A DNA stretch of 10,651 nucleotides from NCBI GenBank assembly GCA_023266795.1, contig JAHFPI010000056.1:1-10651 (forward strand), given 5' to 3'. Origin of the DNA: Rhodospirillales bacterium. Its GTDB lineage: Bacteria; Pseudomonadota; Alphaproteobacteria; Micavibrionales; UBA2020. Each line of letters opens with the position of its first letter. The first letter of the stretch is position 1. The notes below the pieces were generated by a model, which saw only the letters and a list, made by a program, of their open reading frames with translations, made no database searches and was not told where the DNA came from. This document shows, piece after piece, positions 6,048 through 10,651 of this stretch. Position numbers and translations under genes: made by a program.

Positions 6048-6650
6048 ATGTACCGCTATTTGTTGATAATGGCTCTCCTTTTGTTGAGCACAACTGCTGT
6101 GTTTGCACAGGATTCCGTTGTCTGCACCATGGAAGCGAAACAATGCCCTGACGGCAGCTATGTTTCGCGCACGGGGCCGCACTGCGAATTCACCGCCTGC
6201 CCTGGTGGCGAAGGTGAAGCCACTTCCGGAACGGTAGGCACAGGTATTGCGGCTCCTCCGGTAATGATCAACCCCGATGACATGGGTCTCTCCGGATATC
6301 CGGATAAGCCGCTGGAGATCGTACCAACAGACCCGCCGACTGTAAGGTTTATCATCGCGCACCGCACTGCTTTAAATGGCAAGCGCATAACCGTGCATGG
6401 CATCATCGTCAGCACGCTGCTCGGTGAACAGGCCTGTCCCTCGGCAAAGGCCTTCCCGCCCATGGGCCGGCCTTGCGCCCAGCCGCGCATCACCGTTGCA
6501 GATGCGGCAGACGAGGATAAATCCAAAACCGCCGAGGTGGTTATTCTCCTGCCGGAGAACGACAAGACGCCCTATACACAAGGGCAGATTGTAGATATTC
6601 CCGTGACAGTATCAGGAACCAAAGCGGACGTGATGCTCAGGAAAGACTGA
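6048..6650 (+). CDS. Secreted protein with CPDGS-type Cys motif, function unknown
   Basis: The 200-residue protein has a clear Sec signal peptide (MYRYLLIMALLLLSTTAVFAQ, predicted cleavage after AFA-like VFA at about residue 20). A Cys-rich stretch follows (about 25-52) with the recurring bacterial pattern C-x-M-EAKQCPDGSYVSRTGPHCEF-x-x-C, whose four cysteines probably form two disulfides. After a Gly/Pro-rich linker, residues about 95-200 look like a small beta domain beginning GKRITVHGIIV, similar in style to OB-fold-like secreted domains, with two further cysteines (QACPSAK, RPCAQP). It is expected in the periplasm or outside the cell. The CPDGS motif occurs in many uncharacterised secreted proteins and does not itself give a function. 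The ribosome binding site is weak (AAAGAA region upstream of ATG 6048). Confidence 0.75.
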   Translation: MYRYLLIMALLLLSTTAVFAQDSVVCTMEAKQCPDGSYVSRTGPHCEFTACPGGEGEATSGTVGTGIAAPPVMINPDDMGLSGYPDKPLEIVPTDPPTVRFIIAHRTALNGKRITVHGIIVSTLLGEQACPSAKAFPPMGRPCAQPRITVADAADEDKSKTAEVVILLPENDKTPYTQGQIVDIPVTVSGTKADVMLRKD

Positions 6651-6667
6651 GGATCGCATGTGCCCCC

Positions 6668-7579
6668 ATGACTGACCAGCAATTCACCGCCTACCTCGCG
6701 CCGGAAGGGTTCGTACACGAACTCATCGCAGAACTCGGCGAGGCGGTGGATGATGTATATGATCGGCTGGTGATTGCTGCTGGCGCGCCGCAGCCGGTGC
6801 TTTGGGCGGATAACGTCTGGCTCAATCCGCGCTTTATCAAAGTTGAATCAATCGGCGATGCCGCGCAGAAACTCAAAGCCCTCCAGCGCAACTGGGCGAA
6901 CTATGCGTTCGACCTGCACCGCCGCAGCAATCTCATCACCGAAAAACTGCCGCATGTCTCGGCCAAGCCGATAAAATTCCCCTGCCCCCTGCCCGCCGCG
7001 CCGCTCGGCTCATGGACGCTGCTTGAAAATGATCTGCTGCTCGTCTCCCCCGCCTGCTCCAGTCCCTATCCGAACGGCGCCTATATTTTTGAGGAGAATA
7101 AAATCGATGCGCCCAGCCGCGCCTACCTGAAACTGTGGGAAATTCTCACCCGCCTGCAAAAATTCCCCAAGGCGGGGGAAACCTGCCTTGATCTCGGCGC
7201 CTGTCCCGGCGGCTGGACATGGGTATTGCAGACGCTCGGCGCACGAGTGATCAGCGTTGATAAAGCGCCGCTTGCCCCCTCCATCGCCGCTCTGCCCAAT
7301 ATCGAATACCGCCAACAAAGCGCCTTTGGCCTGAAACCGGAAGAAATCGGCCGGGTAGACTGGCTTTTTTCAGACATTATCTGCTATCCGGAGAGGGCGT
7401 TGCGGCTGATTGAAACATGGAAAAAATCCGGACTTGTCAGGAACATAGTCTCCACCATCAAATTTCAGGGCAAGACCGAGTATGACATAATCAATAAACT
7501 CATGGAAATCCCCAACTCTTCCATATATCATCTTTATAACAACAAACACGAAGTGACCTGGGTAAATCTGGAAGGATAA
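6668..7579 (+). CDS. rlmM: RlmM-like FtsJ-fold 23S rRNA 2'-O-ribose methyltransferase
   Basis: The 303-residue protein ends in a Rossmann methyltransferase domain. The SAM motif DLGACPGGWTW (175-185) is nearly identical to E. coli RlmM, and SVDKAPLAPS follows as the second strand. The K-D-K-E tetrad of FtsJ-type 2'-O-methyltransferases is visible as K155 (SRAYLKLWE), D236 (DWLFSDI), K265 (STIKFQGK) and E295 (NKHEVTW). Residues 1-140 form an N-terminal RNA-binding region that is shorter than in E. coli RlmM (~366 residues in total). RlmM methylates C2498 of 23S rRNA; the same target here is inferred. Its start at 6668 lacks a well-spaced Shine-Dalgarno; GAGG at 6649-6652 better fits ATG 6658, which opens only a five-codon frame. 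It lies 5 bases before the aminopeptidase gene. Confidence 0.82.
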   Translation: MTDQQFTAYLAPEGFVHELIAELGEAVDDVYDRLVIAAGAPQPVLWADNVWLNPRFIKVESIGDAAQKLKALQRNWANYAFDLHRRSNLITEKLPHVSAKPIKFPCPLPAAPLGSWTLLENDLLLVSPACSSPYPNGAYIFEENKIDAPSRAYLKLWEILTRLQKFPKAGETCLDLGACPGGWTWVLQTLGARVISVDKAPLAPSIAALPNIEYRQQSAFGLKPEEIGRVDWLFSDIICYPERALRLIETWKKSGLVRNIVSTIKFQGKTEYDIINKLMEIPNSSIYHLYNNKHEVTWVNLEG

Positions 7580-7584
7580 AAGAT

Positions 7585-9675
7585 ATGACTGCTTACAAAG
7601 GCGATGCCAACCTCGACAAACTTCTGAAGGCCGCCGGTGAAGCGCGCCCGCTTGAGGACATCAAAGCCGTGCTCGAAGGCATCCTCGCCGCGCCCGAAGA
7701 TATCGCCGCGCCCGCCCTCTGGCTGAAACTTTTTGTGACAGGCTCCAACCCTGAAACCGCGCAACAGCTTTCCGCGCTGAAAGAACAACTCGCCGCCAAC
7801 CAGAATGCCGTCGCGCAAAACAGGCTGGCGGATCTGCGCGCCGAAATGGCCCGGCGCGGCATTGACGGATTTTTTGTCCCCCGCGCCGACGAGTTTCAGG
7901 GCGAATACGTTCCCGCCCGCGCCGACCGCCTCGCCTGGATAACCGCCTTCACAGGTTCCGCCGGCAGCGCCGTGGTGCTGAAAAACAAAGCAGGCTTCTT
8001 CACCGACGGCCGCTATACGCTGCAGGCGAAGAAGCAGGTCAATGCAAAGGATTTTGACGTGTGCAGCACCGCCGCCGACCAGTTGCCGGTTCCTACCGTC
8101 ACGCCCGCCGAGTGGATTGAAAAAAATCTTCCTAAAGGCGCGAAATTCGGCATTGATCCTTGGGTGCATACCCCGAACGACGTCAAGAACATCAAAACGG
8201 CTGTCGAAAAAGCCGGCGGTACGCTGGTCTTCGTGGACAGCAACCCGCTGGACGCCGCCTGGAAAAACCAGCCACCCGCCCCGCTCGCCCCCGTCGTACC
8301 GCAACCCCTGAAATTTGCCGGCAGGGCCTCGGCAGAAAAACGCAAAGCCCTCGCCGATGCCCTCAAGACAAAAGGCGCGGATGCGCTTGCCATCACGCTG
8401 CCGGAAGAAACCTGCTGGCTGCTGAATATCCGTGGCGGCGACGTGCCCTGTACGCCCTTCGCCCTGTCCTATGCCATTGCCCACAAGGACGGCAGCGTGG
8501 ACTGGTTCATCGACCAGCGCAAAATAACCGCCGAAACGAAACAGTGGGTCGGGGCTGATGTGCGCCTCCATGAATTGAGCGAATTTTCAGGCGCCCTGAC
8601 GGCGCTTGCCAAAAAAGGGCAGAAAATCTGGGTCGATCCCGGCTCCGCCCCCGTCAAGGCGCAAAGTATCGTGACGGCCAACGGCGGTACGCTCCACACC
8701 GAGCGCAGCCCGCTGCAACTGATGAAAGCCCTGAAAAACCCCGTCGAAATCCAGGGTATGGTCGAGACGCATATCCGTGACGGCGTGGCGCTGACCCGCT
8801 TCATGGCCGCGATTTCCGAACAGGGCGCTGCCGAGAAATTTGATGAAATCTCCGCCTCCGACCTGTTGCAGGAATTCCGCGCGGCGGGCGAAAACTTTCG
8901 CGGCCTCAGCTTCGAGACCATCTCCGGCTCCGGCGGCAACGGCGCGATCGTGCATTACCGCTCCACGCCTGAAACCAGCCAGCCGCTGATCTCCGGCCCG
9001 ATTTATCTGGTTGATTCCGGCGGGCAGTATCTCGACGGCACTACCGACGTCACCCGCACGATGGCGGTCGACAATGTCACGCCGGAAATGAAAGAACACG
9101 TCACCCGCGTCCTGAAAGGACACATTCAGGTCGCGCTGTCCGAATTTCCCGCAGGCACCACCGGTGACAAGCTGGACGTCAAGGCCCGCGCCGCGCTAAA
9201 AGAAGTCGGCCTCGATTACGCCCACGGCACCGGCCACGGCGTCGGCAGCTACCTTGCCGTGCATGAAGGCCCGTGCAGCATAGGCCCCCGCTCATCCACC
9301 GTGCCGCTGGAGGCAGGCATGATCCTGTCGAACGAGCCGGGATATTATAAGGAAGGCGCTTACGGCATCCGCATCGAAAGCCTTGTCGTCGTTGTCGATA
9401 CCGGTAAAAAGGATGCCGACGGTAAAAACCTGCTCGGCTTCAAAACCCTGACGATGGCGCCAATCGACCGCAACCTGATCGAACCGGCGCTGCTGACGGC
9501 GGATGAACTGAAATGGCTCAACGGCTACCATGCCGAAGTGCGGAAGAATCTCCTGCCGCGCCTCGAAAAGCTGGATCCCAAAGCCGCCGCATTCCTGAAG
9601 AAAGCCACCGAACCGCTGCAAAAACCGGCGGGACCGCAATCTAAGGTGCAGAAAATAAAGGGCTTTTTTCTTTAA
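7585..9675 (+). CDS. pepP: Xaa-Pro aminopeptidase (aminopeptidase P, M24B) with N-terminal extension
   Basis: The 696-residue enzyme removes N-terminal residues before proline. Residues about 80-220 form a creatinase N-terminal domain (RLADLRAEMARRGIDGFFVPRADEFQGEYVP). A second such domain follows to about 390, and then the pita-bread catalytic domain. The dinuclear metal site is intact: D477 (LVDSGG), D488 (TTDVTRT, 11 residues on), H551 (HGTGHGVG), E584 (NEPGYY) and E598 (IRIES), with H560 (AVHEGP) as the catalytic His. Usual three-domain members are about 590-610 residues. The first ~78 residues here are an extra, mostly helical segment (LDKLLKAAG...LEDIKAVLEGIL) that I do not recognise. 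The ATG at 7585 lies 5 bases after the rlmM stop and follows GGAAGG. Likely cytoplasmic peptide turnover; no specific link to the proline-rich pilus protein is shown. Confidence 0.92.
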   Translation: MTAYKGDANLDKLLKAAGEARPLEDIKAVLEGILAAPEDIAAPALWLKLFVTGSNPETAQQLSALKEQLAANQNAVAQNRLADLRAEMARRGIDGFFVPRADEFQGEYVPARADRLAWITAFTGSAGSAVVLKNKAGFFTDGRYTLQAKKQVNAKDFDVCSTAADQLPVPTVTPAEWIEKNLPKGAKFGIDPWVHTPNDVKNIKTAVEKAGGTLVFVDSNPLDAAWKNQPPAPLAPVVPQPLKFAGRASAEKRKALADALKTKGADALAITLPEETCWLLNIRGGDVPCTPFALSYAIAHKDGSVDWFIDQRKITAETKQWVGADVRLHELSEFSGALTALAKKGQKIWVDPGSAPVKAQSIVTANGGTLHTERSPLQLMKALKNPVEIQGMVETHIRDGVALTRFMAAISEQGAAEKFDEISASDLLQEFRAAGENFRGLSFETISGSGGNGAIVHYRSTPETSQPLISGPIYLVDSGGQYLDGTTDVTRTMAVDNVTPEMKEHVTRVLKGHIQVALSEFPAGTTGDKLDVKARAALKEVGLDYAHGTGHGVGSYLAVHEGPCSIGPRSSTVPLEAGMILSNEPGYYKEGAYGIRIESLVVVVDTGKKDADGKNLLGFKTLTMAPIDRNLIEPALLTADELKWLNGYHAEVRKNLLPRLEKLDPKAAAFLKKATEPLQKPAGPQSKVQKIKGFFL

Positions 9676-9693
9676 AGCGACACCGGCCATATA

Positions 9694-9722
9694 TTGACAT
9701 ATTAACAATGTTTTTCTATAAT
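9694..9722 (+). promoter_or_regulatory. Perfect sigma70-type promoter for the ankyrin genes
   Basis: TTGACA (9694-9699) and TATAAT (9717-9722) are both exact consensus and are 17 bases apart, the optimal spacing. Transcription should start near 9729-9730, giving a 5' leader of about 28 bases to ATG 9758. A full match on both boxes is rare in natural promoters and implies strong, constitutive transcription unless a repressor acts. It begins 18 bases after the pepP stop. Confidence 0.85.
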
Positions 9723-9757
9723 GCGCAGCACTTCAAAATATTGCGCAGGAGAATCAC

Positions 9758-10351
9758 ATGTCAAGAACACGGGCCGACCTTATCGAAGCTGCTCAAAATG
9801 GCGATCTGCCGACCGTCAAAAAATGCCTCGAGGCAGGCGTCAATATCGATGTTCCGTCACAGGACAGCCAGTACGGGCAAAACGCCCTTCATAGTGCCGC
9901 ACGTGAAGGTCATCTGGGTGTCGTACAATACCTGATTGCCTCTGGCGCTAAAACAGATGTTCGGGACAGCCGCGATCAGACCCCTTTAGACTTGGCCCGC
10001 GACTACGAACAAAATGAAGTCATTGCCTATCTTGAATTAGCCGAGCGCCTTCAAACCACCCCCGAATGGTCATTGCTCGGTTCTTTCTGCCTTGCCCATG
10101 TAGAATCCTCCATCGGTCTCCAGCGCCAGCTGACCGAAGTTTTCAATTTTGCCAGCCGCGAGCGGTTGCTTATCTCCGAAAACCTGAAGACCGGCTCCGA
10201 AACCGTCCTTCCGCCAACTGGCTTCGATGACCTGCCGCAGGCGCTGCTGGAAAAAGCGCTGGAGCAGCTTAAACATCTGGGCGGCGCGGCGGATGAAGAA
10301 TTCGTCCTGCATGGCACCGGAAAACTCAATAAACCCAAACGCGGTCTGTAA
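9758..10351 (+). CDS. Ankyrin-repeat protein with uncharacterised C-terminal region
   Basis: The 197-residue protein starts with about three ankyrin repeats: residues 3-36 (ADLIEAAQNGDLPTVKKCLE-AGVNID), 41-70 (NALHSAAREGHLGVVQYLIASGAKTD) and a final partial repeat at 73-95 (QTPLDLARDYEQNEVIAYL). The remaining ~100 residues are helical and carry no motif I recognise (LLGSFCLAHVESSIGLQRQLTEVFNF, then a stretch ending with basic KLNKPKRGL). Ankyrin repeats mediate protein-protein binding; the partner is unknown. It has no signal peptide. AGGAG (9747-9751) lies 6 bases before ATG. It is driven by the consensus promoter upstream and is followed after 3 bases by a second ankyrin gene. Confidence 0.85.
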   Translation: MSRTRADLIEAAQNGDLPTVKKCLEAGVNIDVPSQDSQYGQNALHSAAREGHLGVVQYLIASGAKTDVRDSRDQTPLDLARDYEQNEVIAYLELAERLQTTPEWSLLGSFCLAHVESSIGLQRQLTEVFNFASRERLLISENLKTGSETVLPPTGFDDLPQALLEKALEQLKHLGGAADEEFVLHGTGKLNKPKRGL

Positions 10352-10354
10352 GGC

Positions 10355-10651
10355 ATGTTCGGCTTCAATTCTTCCGAAAAACTATATAAGGCCATAAGCA
10401 GCTGCGATGCAGCTGCTGTGAAGGATTTGCTGGCACATAATGTTGACTTCGATAAAATCAACGATCGCGGCTATACGCTACTGACATTCGCCTCATATAT
10501 CGGCAATGCGGAGATTGTACGCCTGCTCATTAATAAAGGCGCGCCCCTCGAAAGATACGATCTTCAGGGGGAAACCGCGCTACTGGGCGCCGCCCGCCGC
10601 GGTTCGACGGAGGTCGTACGCGCGCTGATCGACGGCGGCGCCGATATGGAG
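10355..10651 (+). CDS. Second ankyrin-repeat protein (3' end outside window)
   Basis: An open frame begins at ATG 10355, 3 bases after the preceding stop, and runs to the window edge for 99 codons without a stop. After a short leader (MFGFNSSEKL) it reads as three consecutive ankyrin units: YKAISSCDAAAVKDLLAHNVD, YTLLTFASYIGNAEIVRLLI and ETALLGAARRGSTEVVRALI, each followed by the usual Gly-Ala-type turn (NKGAPLE, DGGADME). The Shine-Dalgarno (AAGG at 10350-10353) is too close to be ideal, so translation is probably coupled to the upstream ankyrin gene. The total length cannot be seen. Confidence 0.85.
   Translation, partial: MFGFNSSEKLYKAISSCDAAAVKDLLAHNVDFDKINDRGYTLLTFASYIGNAEIVRLLINKGAPLERYDLQGETALLGAARRGSTEVVRALIDGGADME

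Noticed and set aside
7534..8571. Minus-strand open frame of 345 codons opposite the aminopeptidase
   Set aside because: Gly/Arg/Phe-rich low-complexity translation typical of the antisense of a GC-rich gene; the plus strand encodes an intact M24B enzyme.
7585..9675. Aminopeptidase P as part of the proline-modification module
   Set aside because: Its intact M24B active site and close packing with an rRNA methyltransferase point to general peptide turnover; sharing proline as a theme is not evidence, and two unrelated genes lie between.
9655..9680. Possible terminator after the aminopeptidase gene (AAAGGGCTTTTTTCTTTAAAGC)
   Set aside because: Only a weak 5-bp stem can be drawn (GCTTT/AAAGC), with the T-run in the loop rather than after the stem.

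Overview
The window reads as part of the chromosome of a Gram-negative bacterium, most likely an alphaproteobacterium. This rests on a TadG/TadE/CpaB set of the alphaproteobacterial type, an RlmM-type rRNA methyltransferase, an aminopeptidase P, and dense, moderately GC-rich coding. The taxonomic call is inferred from protein style only. No RNA gene, insertion sequence or CRISPR array was seen.

Layout: (1) Positions 1-3332, plus strand, hold a compact piece of a Tad/Flp pilus locus: the C-terminal part of a TadG-like protein, a canonical TadE pseudopilin, a second TadE-like pseudopilin with a tail of about 120 residues of alternating Thr-Pro/Ala-Pro, and the pilus assembly protein CpaB. (2) At 3340, 7 bases after the cpaB stop, starts a prolyl-4-hydroxylase-type 2-oxoglutarate/Fe(II) oxygenase. 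Meeting it tail to tail (4191-5570, minus strand) is a glycosyltransferase of the GlcNAc-transferase family (Pfam GlcNAc, CAZy GT60-like). That family includes the Dictyostelium enzyme that adds GlcNAc to hydroxyproline on Skp1. This transferase carries a C-terminal peroxiredoxin-like domain without the usual active-site cysteine. (3) An AT-rich gap (5571-5794) precedes a small two-helix membrane protein and a secreted Cys-containing protein of unknown function. (4) Next come an RlmM-like methyltransferase and an aminopeptidase P with an extra N-terminal segment, probably co-transcribed. (5) A perfect sigma70-type promoter then drives two tandem ankyrin-repeat genes, the second cut by the window edge.

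The most interesting reading is that the proline-rich TadE tail, the prolyl hydroxylase and the hydroxyproline-type GlcNAc-transferase form one module: a bacterial hydroxyproline O-glycosylation pathway for a pilus pseudopilin. It would resemble the P4H/GlcNAc-transferase pair acting on Skp1, or hydroxyproline-rich glycoproteins of plants. The neighbourhood and the enzyme families are visible in the sequence. The substrate link is inference.
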